Below are positions 17,863-26,174 of a stretch of DNA of 64,000 nt, piece by piece. The translations under genes were made by a program, and so were the position numbers. This DNA comes from Cupriavidus numazuensis (GTDB lineage Bacteria > Pseudomonadota > Gammaproteobacteria > Burkholderiales > Burkholderiaceae), in assembly GCF_905397435.1 (NCBI RefSeq), contig NZ_CAJPVI010000035.1, positions 37,689 to 101,688 on the forward strand. The letters run 5' to 3'. Each line of letters begins with the position of its first letter. The first letter of the stretch is position 1. Below the pieces are notes generated by a model. That model was given only the letters and a program-made list of their open reading frames with translations. It was not told the origin of the DNA and made no database searches.

Positions 17863-19373
17863 TGGTGAAAGACATGAACAACAACCTGATGAAGCTATAC
17901 CTGCCCAGGCTTGCAACACTGGCCGCCGCGCTGGTCCTGGCCGGGTGCTCGCTGGCACCGACCTACAAGGTGCCGGAGACCCCGACCGCCGCGACCTTCA
18001 AGGAGGCTGATGCCGCCGCGACCGAGGGCGCGCAATGGAAGACCGCCGCACCGGCCGAAGGCCAGCATCGCGGCGACTGGTGGAAGATCTTCGGCGATGC
18101 CGAGCTGGACCGGTTGATCGACGCGGCCAACACCTACAACCAGGATCTCGCTGCGGCTGCGGCGCGCCTGAAACAGGCGCGGGCATTCACCGGCGCGACG
18201 GAAGCGGACCTGTATCCGCAACTGAGCGTCGGACTCGATCCGACGCGTTCGCAGCCGTCGGCCGCCTCGCAGGGTTTGCCGGAGGGCACGCGCGTGGCGC
18301 CGCAGACCGTGCTCAAGGCGCGCGCCTTTGCCAGCTACGAGCTTGACCTGTTCGGGCGCGTGGCCAGCAGCGTGAATGCGGCCCGTGCCGACGAAAAGGG
18401 CGCCGAAGACCTGTACCGCTCGGTGCAGCTTGCGCTGCAGGCCGATACGGCGCAGGCGTATTTTGCGCTGCGCACGCTGGACAGCGAACGCAACCTGCTC
18501 AACGCGACGATCAAGCTGCGGGAAGATGCGTTGTCGTTGCTGCGCAAGCGCTATGAGGCGGGCGAGACGACAGACCTGGACCCGGCCCGCGCCGAAGCCG
18601 AGCTCGGCACCGCGCGTGCCGACCTGGCCGGCATCGAGCGCCGCCGGGCCAACCAGGAACATGCGTTGGCGGTGCTGACCGGCGTGTCGCCATCGCAGTT
18701 CGGGCTCGCTGCGAAGCCGTTTGACACGGCACCGGTGGCGGTGCCGGCCGGTCTGCCATCGGAATTGCTCGAACGACGGCCTGACATCGCGGCGGCGGAG
18801 CGGCAGATGGCGGCGGCCAATGCGCGCATTGGTGTCGCCAAGGCGGCGTTCTTCCCGCGCATTTCGCTGACAGCGCTGTTCGGCTTCGAGTCGGCGGACC
18901 TGTCGAACCTGTTCAAGTGGTCGTCGCGCACGTGGATGCTTGGCCCGCTGCTGGGTTCGACGGTGGCGCAGACCGTGTTCGACGGCGGCCGCAACAGCTC
19001 GAACCTCGCCGGCGCCCGCGCCGCGCATGAAGAGAGCGTGGCGCGCTACCGGCAGACCGTGCTGGTGGCGTTCCGCGAAGTCGAGGACAGTCTGGCCGAT
19101 GTACGCTGGCTCAGCCAGCAGGCCACGGCGCTCGACGGCGCGCTGGCCGGTGCCAGGCGCGCCCAGCGCACGTCGCGCAGCCGCTATGACGCGGGTGCGG
19201 TCGATTACCTGACAGTGATCGATGCCGACCGGACCGTGCTGCAATCGCAGCGCGATGCCAATGCGGTGGCCGGGCTGCGCGCGGCGGCGACGGTGGCGCT
19301 GGTGCGGAGTCTCGGTGGCGGTTGGGGGCCGGTACCTGAATCGGTGGCTTCCGCGTCGGCACCCGCGCAGTAA
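17862..19373 (+). CDS. Outer-membrane efflux channel lipoprotein (NodT/OprM type)
   Basis: The protein of about 503 residues has a lipoprotein signal (AALVLAGCSLAPTYKVP) and two outer-membrane-factor repeats of long helices and short strands, as in OprN/OprM. Typical segments are DWWKIFGDAELDRLI, SYELDLFGRV, LPSELLERRPDIAAAERQM and RYDAGAVDYLTVIDADRTVL. It forms the trimeric exit duct of the pump. The ATG at 17862 overlaps the pump stop by one base; an ATG at 17874 preceded by GGTG is an alternative. It is the last gene of the efflux operon. Confidence 0.93.
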   Translation: MVKDMNNNLMKLYLPRLATLAAALVLAGCSLAPTYKVPETPTAATFKEADAAATEGAQWKTAAPAEGQHRGDWWKIFGDAELDRLIDAANTYNQDLAAAAARLKQARAFTGATEADLYPQLSVGLDPTRSQPSAASQGLPEGTRVAPQTVLKARAFASYELDLFGRVASSVNAARADEKGAEDLYRSVQLALQADTAQAYFALRTLDSERNLLNATIKLREDALSLLRKRYEAGETTDLDPARAEAELGTARADLAGIERRRANQEHALAVLTGVSPSQFGLAAKPFDTAPVAVPAGLPSELLERRPDIAAAERQMAAANARIGVAKAAFFPRISLTALFGFESADLSNLFKWSSRTWMLGPLLGSTVAQTVFDGGRNSSNLAGARAAHEESVARYRQTVLVAFREVEDSLADVRWLSQQATALDGALAGARRAQRTSRSRYDAGAVDYLTVIDADRTVLQSQRDANAVAGLRAAATVALVRSLGGGWGPVPESVASASAPAQ

Positions 19374-19452
19374 CATCGGACGCCCGGCAAGTGCCGCAGG
19401 GGTGGCGCGATGCAATCGGATCACTACACTGAATGCATTGCGCCGCTCCCGA

Positions 19453-20028
19453 ATGCGCGCGGCACCTGCCATGCACCGACACAAGACGCTGTTCTGGATA
19501 TTCATCGTTGTGGCCGTGAGCGTTGCGGCACTGTTCGTGCCGTTGCCGTGGACCGACATCACCCGCATCCACAATGAAGCGGTCATCGCGCGCCCCCCGG
19601 CCGTGGTGTTCGACTATGTATCCACGCCCGGCAACTGGCCTGCCTGGCATCCGTCCTCGCTGGGAGTGAAGGGTGCTACGGATCACTCGCTGCTGCCTGG
19701 CGAGCGTGTGACCGAGACGTTCGTCGTGGCCGGGCGCAGCGGTGTGGTCATCTGGACGGTGACAAAGCGCGATCCCCCGCGCGCATGGACGATCGAGGGC
19801 GAGATCGAAGGCCGCAAGGCCGGCACCGTCGCCTATACGCTGACCCCGGCGCTGACGCCGTCGTTGACGCCGACCGAGGAAAGCACGCGTTTCGAGCGCG
19901 ATTTCAGCTATCAGTCGCCCACGCTGTTGTTCCTGCTGCTGAACCGCATGGTGCTGCGGCCGCGCATCGAGGCGGAGTCGACGGAAGCCGTCAGGCGCCT
20001 GAAGGCCACGCTGGAAGCCAGGCGCTGA
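19453..20028 (+). CDS. SRPBCC/START-like lipid- or ligand-binding protein, membrane anchored
   Basis: The 191-residue protein has an N-terminal membrane segment (LFWIFIVVAVSVAALFVPL) and then an SRPBCC (polyketide cyclase/Bet v1) fold: IARPPAVVFDYVSTPGNWPAWHPSS is split here by family-typical residues, followed by strands and a long C-terminal helix. Such proteins bind hydrophobic ligands; no specific function can be given. Starts at 19453 and 19471 are both possible and neither has a clear ribosome site. It follows the efflux channel by 79 bases on the same strand and might be read from the same transcript. Confidence 0.7.
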   Translation: MRAAPAMHRHKTLFWIFIVVAVSVAALFVPLPWTDITRIHNEAVIARPPAVVFDYVSTPGNWPAWHPSSLGVKGATDHSLLPGERVTETFVVAGRSGVVIWTVTKRDPPRAWTIEGEIEGRKAGTVAYTLTPALTPSLTPTEESTRFERDFSYQSPTLLFLLLNRMVLRPRIEAESTEAVRRLKATLEARR

Positions 20029-20126
20029 CCGTGTGCTGCGCCAGCGCGTCGCTTGCGCGGCCGTTGCATCCCCACTAAGTTGGAAATATCACTGCTGAAC
20101 GAGCGTCCGCACCGCGGACACCTGTC

Positions 20127-20561
20127 ATGAGTCCTATTCGTCCCTTGATTCGCCTGAAGTGGCCGCGCGGTGGCATGGCGTTGGCGCTGCTGGCCGCGCT
20201 GGCCCTGTGCGCGGCCGTCCCCTTGCATGCTCAGCCTCATGAAACGGGGTCGATGACTGTTGGCGGCTCCGCGCACGTGCGCGGGCCGGTGGTCGTGCAC
20301 GGCACCCTCGTGGTCGCCGGACGCGTCCATGCGCGCGGGCCGCTGACGGCGGCGTACTTCACCGGGCCAGCCGCGGCGCTTGGTTTGCCCTACGCAGGCG
20401 GGTATTACAAGGTCTTCGATGGGCCCGTTACCGTACATGGCACGATGGTCGTCAAGGGCGATCTGCTCGTAGACGGCCCACTCACCGTTGACGGACCGCT
20501 CGAAGCGAGTGGCGGTATCGACGCCGACGGACCCATGCGCGAACGCTCCTACGGGCGCTGA
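20127..20561 (+). CDS. Secreted repeat protein with bactofilin-like glycine/valine hexads
   Basis: I do not recognise this 144-residue protein. A signal peptide (about residues 17-37, ending PLHAQP) is followed by irregular short repeats of the form V-x-G-P-V-x-V-x-G: AHVRGPVVVHGTLVVAGRVH and, after a Tyr-rich break (PYAGGYYKVF), DGPVTVHGTMVVKGDLLVDG. This pattern resembles the short strands of bactofilin or left-handed beta-helix proteins, but bactofilins are cytosolic and lack a signal peptide. It would lie in the periplasm or outside the cell. Neighbours give no clear role. Confidence 0.6.
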   Translation: MSPIRPLIRLKWPRGGMALALLAALALCAAVPLHAQPHETGSMTVGGSAHVRGPVVVHGTLVVAGRVHARGPLTAAYFTGPAAALGLPYAGGYYKVFDGPVTVHGTMVVKGDLLVDGPLTVDGPLEASGGIDADGPMRERSYGR

Positions 20562-20659
20562 CGCGCGCCAGGAGACGGCGCAGAGTTTGAGAGGAGGTGG
20601 AACCCGGGGCAGCCTGTATTGCACAATATGGGCCTTGCATCACAACCCCGGAGCCCACC

Positions 20660-21121
20660 ATGGCAAAACCGGCCGTAGTTGGCCTCAGAAGCATTGCGCT
20701 GTTCGAAGCCGCCAAGGGCGCGCTGGTCATCGTTGCGGGGCTCGGGCTCGTGGCCCTGCTGCACCGTGACGCGCAGGCACTGGCCGAATCGATCATCATG
20801 CGGCTCCATATCAACCCGGCCAGCCGCTATCCCACTATCTTCCTGTCGCTGCTCTCGAACCCGAGCGATGCGCGCTTGTGGGCCATTGGTGGCTCCGCAG
20901 CCGTCTATGCGCTGATGCGGTTCGCGGAGGCCTGGGGGCTGTGGCATCGGCTGGCCTGGGGCAACTGGCTCGGCGTGTGGTCGGGTGGCATCTACCTTCC
21001 GATCGAACTCTATGAGGCGCTGGCGCACCCGAGCTGGATGCACGCGGGCCTGGCAGCGGCCAACCTGCTGGTGGTGCTGTACCTGGTCAAAAGTCTGGCG
21101 CGCCGCGAAGTCCAGACCTGA
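20660..21121 (+). CDS. DUF2127 family membrane protein
   Basis: The 153-residue protein matches the DUF2127 pattern: LRSIALFEAAKGALVI near the start, a first membrane segment, GLVALLHRDAQALAE, then GSAAVYALMRFAEAWGLW and two more membrane segments ending in LVVLYLVKSLARR. Four membrane helices are likely. The function of the family is unknown. The ATG at 20660 starts the conserved part; an in-frame start 21 codons earlier adds a non-conserved Cys-rich stretch and was rejected. A hairpin with a T-rich tail follows 40 bases after the stop. Confidence 0.78.
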   Translation: MAKPAVVGLRSIALFEAAKGALVIVAGLGLVALLHRDAQALAESIIMRLHINPASRYPTIFLSLLSNPSDARLWAIGGSAAVYALMRFAEAWGLWHRLAWGNWLGVWSGGIYLPIELYEALAHPSWMHAGLAAANLLVVLYLVKSLARREVQT

Positions 21122-21159
21122 GCAAGGCGCGCCGCCGGAACGTGCCAGTCTGAAGTGGC

Positions 21160-21192
21160 AAGCGGGCTTCCGAAGAAGCCCGCTTGTTTGTT
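21160..21192 (+). terminator. Intrinsic terminator after the DUF2127 gene
   Basis: AAGCGGGCTTC (21160-21170), loop CGAA, GAAGCCCGCTT (21175-21185), then TTGTTTGTT-like bases. The 11-base stem is perfect. It lies between convergent genes and could act on both strands, though the T-rich side serves the plus strand. Confidence 0.75.
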
Positions 21193-21214
21193 GCGGAAGC
21201 CCGTTCCGCCAGCG

Positions 21215-22531
21215 TCAGGCGGGAACCTGCGCGCCGGCTGCCGCGGTCTCCTTGGAATGGAGACTCCGGGCGGTCGCCACATGCGAGGCCAGCACGGGGC
21301 GCAGCACCATCATCGCCAGGAACGCGGCGCTAAGGTCCATGGCGGCGACCGTGTAGAGAACGGTCGACCACGTGCCGGTCGCCTCCATCAGCAGGTTGCC
21401 GATCGGGACGAACAGCGCGCCGATACCCTTGGCCGTATAAAGCACGCCGTAGATCTTGCCGATGTGCTTGGTGCCGAACGCATCGCCCGCCAGTGCCGAG
21501 AACAGCGAATACACCTCGCCCCAGGCCAGGAACACGACGCCGGACAGGATCAGGAACGCATACGGATCGCTGCCGAAGTAGCCGAGCGCGATGATGCCGA
21601 CGCCTTCGAGCGAGAACGCGATGACCATGGTCTTCTCGCGGCCGATGTTGTCCGAGATCCAGCCGAACAGCGGGCGCGAGATGCCGTTCATGATGCGGTC
21701 GAGCATCAGTGCGAGCGGCAGGGCGGCCATGACGAAGAAGTGCAGGTCGACCTGGAACTCCTTCACGCCAAGATCCTTTGCGATGACACCGAGTTGCGCC
21801 ACGGCCATCATGCCGCCAGTGACGACCAGCACGAACATCACCAGCATCAGCCAGAACAGCTTCGTGCTCATCGCTTCCTTGAGCGTGTAGTCGCGCGTTG
21901 CCTGGACGAGCTTCTGCGACGCCCGGACCTCATTGGTCTTCGGCGCGCGCAGGAACCACGCGGCGACGAATGCCAGGGAGCCCTGCAGGACGCCGAAGAA
22001 CAGGAAGGTGTGCTGGAAGCCGGACGATTCGATCATCGCCGCGATGGGCAGGATCGTGGCCGCGGAGCCTGCGCCATAGCCGCCCGCCGTCAGACCCACG
22101 GCCAGGCCGCGCCGGTCGGGGAACCACTTGAGCGCGTTATTGATGCAGGTCGCGTAGATGGAGCCCACCCCCAGGCCGCCCACCGCCGCGCCGATGTAGA
22201 AGCCCATCAGCGTGGTGGCCTGCGAGTTGATGACCCACGCGGTGCCGATGAACACCGCGCCGAACGCGACCATCATGCGCGGCCCGAACTTGTCGATAAA
22301 GTAACCTTCGATCGGCGCGAGCCAGGTCTGGACCAGCACGAATACCGTAAAGGCGATCTGGATGCTGGCACGGGACCAGCCATAGGTTTCCTGGATCTCG
22401 GGCACGAACAGCGTCCACGCGTACTGGATGTTCGCCGTGGCGATCATGCAGACGACGCCGACGATCAACTGGATCCAGCGCGTGTTTTCCGGAGTCTGCT
22501 GCGAAGGAAGAGCTGCCGATGGATGAGTCAT
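21215..22531 (-). CDS. MFS carrier of the oxalate/formate antiporter (OFA) family
   Basis: The 438-residue protein has 12 predicted membrane segments and OFA-family features: NTRWIQLIVGVVCMIATANIQYAW-type TM1 with a following WTLFVPEIQ, a KFGPR loop after TM2, NNALKWFPDRRGLAVGLTAGGYGAG in TM4-5 and FGWISDNIGREKTM between TM8 and TM9. OxlT, the type member, exchanges oxalate for formate, but many members carry other organic anions, so the substrate is open. GGAG lies upstream of the ATG. The start overlaps the stop of a 27-codon ORF (ATGA). No oxalate-degrading genes are nearby. Confidence 0.88.
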   Translation of the reverse strand: MTHPSAALPSQQTPENTRWIQLIVGVVCMIATANIQYAWTLFVPEIQETYGWSRASIQIAFTVFVLVQTWLAPIEGYFIDKFGPRMMVAFGAVFIGTAWVINSQATTLMGFYIGAAVGGLGVGSIYATCINNALKWFPDRRGLAVGLTAGGYGAGSAATILPIAAMIESSGFQHTFLFFGVLQGSLAFVAAWFLRAPKTNEVRASQKLVQATRDYTLKEAMSTKLFWLMLVMFVLVVTGGMMAVAQLGVIAKDLGVKEFQVDLHFFVMAALPLALMLDRIMNGISRPLFGWISDNIGREKTMVIAFSLEGVGIIALGYFGSDPYAFLILSGVVFLAWGEVYSLFSALAGDAFGTKHIGKIYGVLYTAKGIGALFVPIGNLLMEATGTWSTVLYTVAAMDLSAAFLAMMVLRPVLASHVATARSLHSKETAAAGAQVPA

Positions 22532-22611
22532 TGCGCGCTCCGTGAATGGGTTGGTCGGTGCAATCCGGCGACGTGACTACCGGGTTTTCGTGGGGTGGCT
22601 GTCATTTTCAT
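22528..22611 (-). CDS. Small 27-residue ORF coupled to the OFA carrier
   Basis: A strong ribosome site (AACAGGAGAC) stands directly before an ATG at 22611. The ORF runs 27 codons (MKMTATPRKPG at the start, HRPTHSRSAQ at the end) and its TGA overlaps the carrier ATG as ATGA. The product is basic, rich in Pro, His, Arg and Thr, and has no membrane segment. The arrangement suggests a leader peptide or a small partner translated with the carrier. There is no run of one amino acid or of rare codons that would mark a classical attenuator. I do not recognise a family. Confidence 0.5.
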   Translation of the reverse strand: MKMTATPRKPGSHVAGLHRPTHSRSAQ

Positions 22612-23378
22612 GTCTCCTGTTCCGTTGGCTTATTAAGTCTGGGGTTTCCTGATTTTTCGAGGCGCAGGAATGCCCGGCTCTCCGGTATATTCCGGTAGCG
22701 GAAAATGGCTCAAAAATGGTTTTGTCAGATCCAATAATCTGACGATGGAAGAAATGTCTGGTAAATGCTCGGGCGAGTCCTCCTCAGGAGATGGTCTGCC
22801 TGTTGATACATTACAAATTTGTCATGCTTGTCCGGTGCGAAGCCGCTTTTCGGGCCGCATTTGGATACACAGTATGTGATATATCAAGTAAGTCAAGAAA
22901 AAGAAACAATCATGAATTAGCTTGAATGTATTTATTCCGATAACAAATGGAATCGGGAATTCACGCGGCTTCGGAATGATTATTGCTGTGCAAAAAAAAG
23001 CCCGCAGGCAAGGCTTGCGGGCTTGAGGCGTGATGCGCGACTCCACCACAGGGCGGCAACACGTATTGCGCTGGCTTGGATTAATCTGGTGCGGACGTCA
23101 TAAATTATTGAATTATCGACTCGCGCAATTGTATTAGGGTTTTCTCCGGGGTATTTATCACACGCTGTGATTCGATTGGGCTACTACCGGCGAACGTGTC
23201 CCGGATCGCGGAGACTGCGGCCGGCAGCAGGTGACCGGGCCGGTACAGGCGTGATAAGTCACGCAATCAACACCTCCGAACGTCGCAGATCATCGAGTCA
23301 AAAAAAAGATCCAGATTGATGTAATGCCGGGCGAGGCCAGCCGACCAACAGGAACATTCACCCCGCCTGGAGACTGCC
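22612..23378. other. AT-rich non-coding region
   Basis: This 767-base stretch is much richer in A and T than its surroundings. It holds a perfect hairpin GTCAGAT-CCAATA-ATCTGAC (22724-22743), a palindrome ACAAATTTGT (22813-22822) and a strong leftward terminator near 23000. No convincing protein gene was found on either strand. It must contain the promoters of the OFA carrier unit (leftward) and of the repeat protein (rightward). Confidence 0.6.
22992..23024 (-). terminator. Strong leftward intrinsic terminator without an upstream gene
   Basis: On the minus strand AAGCCCGCA (23024-23016) pairs with TGCGGGCTT (23006-22998), extended by an inner G-U and two G-C pairs, and is followed by eight T (22999-22992). 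No protein gene on the minus strand ends here, so it may end a small RNA transcribed from about 23100-23150. Confidence 0.75.
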
Positions 23379-24083
23379 ATGCCCACCACCATCGCCAAGA
23401 CCCTGCTGACCGCCGCCGTAGCTGCCGCGACGCTTTCGATCGGTTCCGTACAGGCTGCCGGCAGCACTGGGGTGCGCACGCCTGATCCCTATAGCGACGG
23501 CGCTCGCACCCGCCAGATCGACCTGTTCACGGATGGCGCGCTGATCCTGGCCGGGAAGGACACTTCAGGCGTATCGGCGTCACCGGCCCGCAGCGTTGAT
23601 CCGTACAGCGACGGTGGCCGCACGCGGCAAGTGGATCCGTTCACCGATGGCGGACGTACCCTCGCCGGAATGGACACTTCAGGCGTATCGGCGTCACCGG
23701 CCCGCAGTTTTGATCCGTACAGCGACGGTACGCGCACGCGGCAGGTGGACCCGTTCACCGATGGTGGACGTACCCTCGCCGGAATGGACACTTCAGGCGT
23801 ATCGGCGTCGCCGGCCCGCAGTTTTGATCCGTACAGCGACGGCACGCGCACGCGGCAGGTGGACCCGTTCACCGATGGTGGACGTACCCTCGCAGGCATG
23901 GACATTTCAGGTGTGTCAGCGTCGCCGGCCCGCAGCGTCGATCCGTACACGGATGGCGCGCGCGTGCGCCAGGCCGATCCATTCACCGACGGTGGACGGA
24001 CCATCGCGGGCATGGACACGCGCGGTGTGTCCGGTACGCCCGGCCGCAGCTTCGATCCTTACCGGAACGACTGGCGCGTCTGA
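23379..24083 (+). CDS. Secreted protein of five tandem 38-residue repeats
   Basis: The 234-residue protein has a signal peptide (about 1-26, ending SVQA-A) and then five tandem 38-residue units starting at bases 23484, 23598, 23712, 23826 and 23940, plus a last partial unit at 24054 (FDPYRNDWRV). Each unit has two related halves: DPYSDGxRTRQVDPFTDGGR and then TLAGMDTSGVSASPARS. The DPxxDG core repeats twice per unit and recalls Asp-rich calcium loops, but this is only a resemblance. No Cys and no membrane segment occur in the mature part. The DNA repeats are nearly identical, so unit number may vary between strains. I do not recognise a family. Its 3' end overlaps the convergent nuclease gene by 25 bases. 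Confidence 0.8.
   Translation: MPTTIAKTLLTAAVAAATLSIGSVQAAGSTGVRTPDPYSDGARTRQIDLFTDGALILAGKDTSGVSASPARSVDPYSDGGRTRQVDPFTDGGRTLAGMDTSGVSASPARSFDPYSDGTRTRQVDPFTDGGRTLAGMDTSGVSASPARSFDPYSDGTRTRQVDPFTDGGRTLAGMDISGVSASPARSVDPYTDGARVRQADPFTDGGRTIAGMDTRGVSGTPGRSFDPYRNDWRV
23484..24053 (+). repeat. Five 114-base tandem repeats
   Basis: Period is exactly 114 bases (starts at 23484, 23598, 23712, 23826, 23940). Copies two to four are the most alike, copies one and five more diverged, the usual outcome of unequal exchange within an array. Confidence 0.9.
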
Positions 24084-26020
24084 CGCGCGGGGGCGGCCAG
24101 CGTTGCGCATGCGGCCAGCATGATTCCCAGCAGCGCGGCGAGTCCGACGCTGCCGCCGCCACCATCCGGCTCGGTCACGCCGATGCCGTTCCCGGGGCTG
24201 GCTTCAAGGCGGCCAGCGTCCGGAGCCGCCTCTCGCCACGACAAATCCACGAGCACGGGGTCGTGGTCGGAGGCGCGCCATGCATCCGGTGCGTAGTAGC
24301 GTTCCTGCTGGGCAGCGTTGCGATACGCCTGCGCGTAGGCAAAGGCGACTGGCTCGTCCGCATTGACATGCCAGATGCTGACGGCACGAATGCGTGGGGC
24401 GAGCGCAGCGTCGGCGAGCGCGTAGTCGAGGTAACCGGCCTGGCCGTCGAAGACATAGGTGTAGGCATCGCGTCCGGCGAACCTTGCCACGATGTCTTCG
24501 TAACCCAGGCGGGCGAGCAGCGTAACCGGATCTTCGCTGGCATAGCTGTTCAGGTCGCCGATCACGAGCGTGCCGGCATCCGCGACGCCGGTCGGCGACG
24601 TGCCAAGCCAGTCGGCCAGCGCCTGCGCCGCACGTGATCGGGTCGTGTTCCAGCATCCTTGCCCATCGCCCTGGTCGCGGTCAGCGCCGTCAGCGTCCGC
24701 GCAACTCTTGGATTTCAGGTGATTGACCACGACGGTGAAGGTTTGCGACATGTTGCCGATCAGCTGGAACGTTTGTGCGAGCGGCTGCCGGTTGCGCATA
24801 TCGAGTACTGTGGTGGCGGGCATGCCCAGCGGCTTCACGGCACGCTGGTTGTAGAGCAGCGCGACGGCAATGGCGTCAGTACCAAGCCTGGGCATGCCGG
24901 GGTCGACCGCGCGCCAGTCGGGCCCAATCAGCGCCGCGAGTCGCTGCACGGCACTGTGCGGACCATAGCCGTTGTTCTCCACTTCCATCAGGCCGATCAC
25001 GTCGGCATCGAGCGCGCGCAGCGCCGCGAGCAACTTGGCTTCCTGCCGATCGAACTCGGCGGCGTTGCGGGCGCCACGGTTATCGGGCGCATTGAAGCCG
25101 CCGCCCTGGCCGTTGCCGTTGAAGTAATTGAGCACGTTGAATGCTGCCACGCGTACGTCGGTGCCGGCGGTCCTGGCAGGCGCCGCATGGCGCGGATTCG
25201 TTGCAGTAAAGCGCGGTGGCGCATCGCCGGGCACAGGCTGCAGCCGCCAGGTGCCGTAGCGCTTTTCCAGCACGCCGCGCACGCCACTGACGGTGTTGCC
25301 GGTGCGCACCGGGTTTGCCGTGCTTAGCGCGGGCGCGGGGTAGGGCACGACCGCAGGATTCTGCTGGCTCGATCCGTCGTCGAGCACCAGCCGGTTCAGC
25401 GCGTTGGCGGCAGCAAGCTGCGCCGCATCCCGGCCCGGTGCAGCGACTGCCGTGGGAATGCGCAGCCTGCCATGTCCGAGCAGCAGGCTGCCGTAGCGGC
25501 CCAGTTCATGCGTGTCGTTGACGGTCAGGGTCTGGGGCAGGCTGACCAGCATGCCTTCGCGCGCGGCCAGCGCGGCCTCGTTGCTGACAGGCAGCGTCAC
25601 GCTGGCGGGCGTGACGGTCCGCCCCGTGGCGCAAACCGTTGGCATGTCCGACAAGGCGAGCTGGGTCTGACCATACCGTTCCTCGACCGTGCCGGCCAGG
25701 CGCAGCAGGTCCCCGGCGCGCGCGGCATGGCGCGGCGCGTAGATGAACAGGCCTTCCGACACGCCCGCCCGGTGCTGGCGCCGCGCATCGTCCTGCTGGA
25801 CGAAGAAGCCCATGAAGCCGTCGGCGCCGCTGAAATCGGCGGTGACGACGGCTTCGATCTCGACTGTCCTGCCCGCCAGCGGCGAAGTGGCCGATGCGCC
25901 TTGCACATCGGCGATCAGCGTGGACGGTGATCCGCACGGCGCGGTGGCCGCAACGGCGAGGGTCGTGCTTGCGGCGAGCAGCAGTCCGGACAGCAGGGCG
26001 TTCGGCAGCGTGGGTGACAT
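24059..26020 (-). CDS. Secreted ExeM/NucH-type endonuclease with GlyGly-CTERM-like tail
   Basis: The 653-residue protein has a signal peptide, an N-terminal OB/YhcR-like region (about 30-270) and an endonuclease/exonuclease/phosphatase domain (about 285-600). Active-site blocks are complete: VAAFNVLNYF, IGLMEVENNG, VVNHLKSKSC, VIGDLNSY and ASDHDPV. This is the layout of ExeM/NucH extracellular DNases. The C-terminus has GGGGSVG, a hydrophobic helix and a basic end, which fits a GlyGly-CTERM sorting signal processed by rhombosortase. It would degrade extracellular DNA for nutrients, phosphate or biofilm release. The 3' end overlaps the repeat-protein gene tail to tail. Confidence 0.88.
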   Translation of the reverse strand: MSPTLPNALLSGLLLAASTTLAVAATAPCGSPSTLIADVQGASATSPLAGRTVEIEAVVTADFSGADGFMGFFVQQDDARRQHRAGVSEGLFIYAPRHAARAGDLLRLAGTVEERYGQTQLALSDMPTVCATGRTVTPASVTLPVSNEAALAAREGMLVSLPQTLTVNDTHELGRYGSLLLGHGRLRIPTAVAAPGRDAAQLAAANALNRLVLDDGSSQQNPAVVPYPAPALSTANPVRTGNTVSGVRGVLEKRYGTWRLQPVPGDAPPRFTATNPRHAAPARTAGTDVRVAAFNVLNYFNGNGQGGGFNAPDNRGARNAAEFDRQEAKLLAALRALDADVIGLMEVENNGYGPHSAVQRLAALIGPDWRAVDPGMPRLGTDAIAVALLYNQRAVKPLGMPATTVLDMRNRQPLAQTFQLIGNMSQTFTVVVNHLKSKSCADADGADRDQGDGQGCWNTTRSRAAQALADWLGTSPTGVADAGTLVIGDLNSYASEDPVTLLARLGYEDIVARFAGRDAYTYVFDGQAGYLDYALADAALAPRIRAVSIWHVNADEPVAFAYAQAYRNAAQQERYYAPDAWRASDHDPVLVDLSWREAAPDAGRLEASPGNGIGVTEPDGGGGSVGLAALLGIMLAACATLAAPARQTRQSFR

Positions 26021-26174
26021 GGCAGTTCATCCGAGGTTCATGGAAAGCCGCGATGCTAAGGGGCAGCAGTGACGAAAGCGTTGCGGCCACACGACCCCTG
26101 CGCATGAACGTGCTAAGGTAATGTCATTCGGCCGGCACGCGCCGGCAGCCACCCCAACCAGATACAGGGACATC

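Noticed and set aside
14764..17958. Minus-strand open frame of more than 1000 codons antisense to the RND pump gene
   Set aside because: Its product is His/Arg/Gln-rich low-complexity sequence with no known motif, as expected from the complement of GC-rich coding DNA; the plus strand encodes a full RND transporter.
22670..22879. 69-codon frame in the AT-rich gap
   Set aside because: No ribosome site, atypical codon use, and it contains palindromes; no similarity to any family is recognised.
22822..23049. 75-codon minus-strand frame
   Set aside because: It is read through the intrinsic terminator hairpin and T-run, so it cannot be an ordinary gene.
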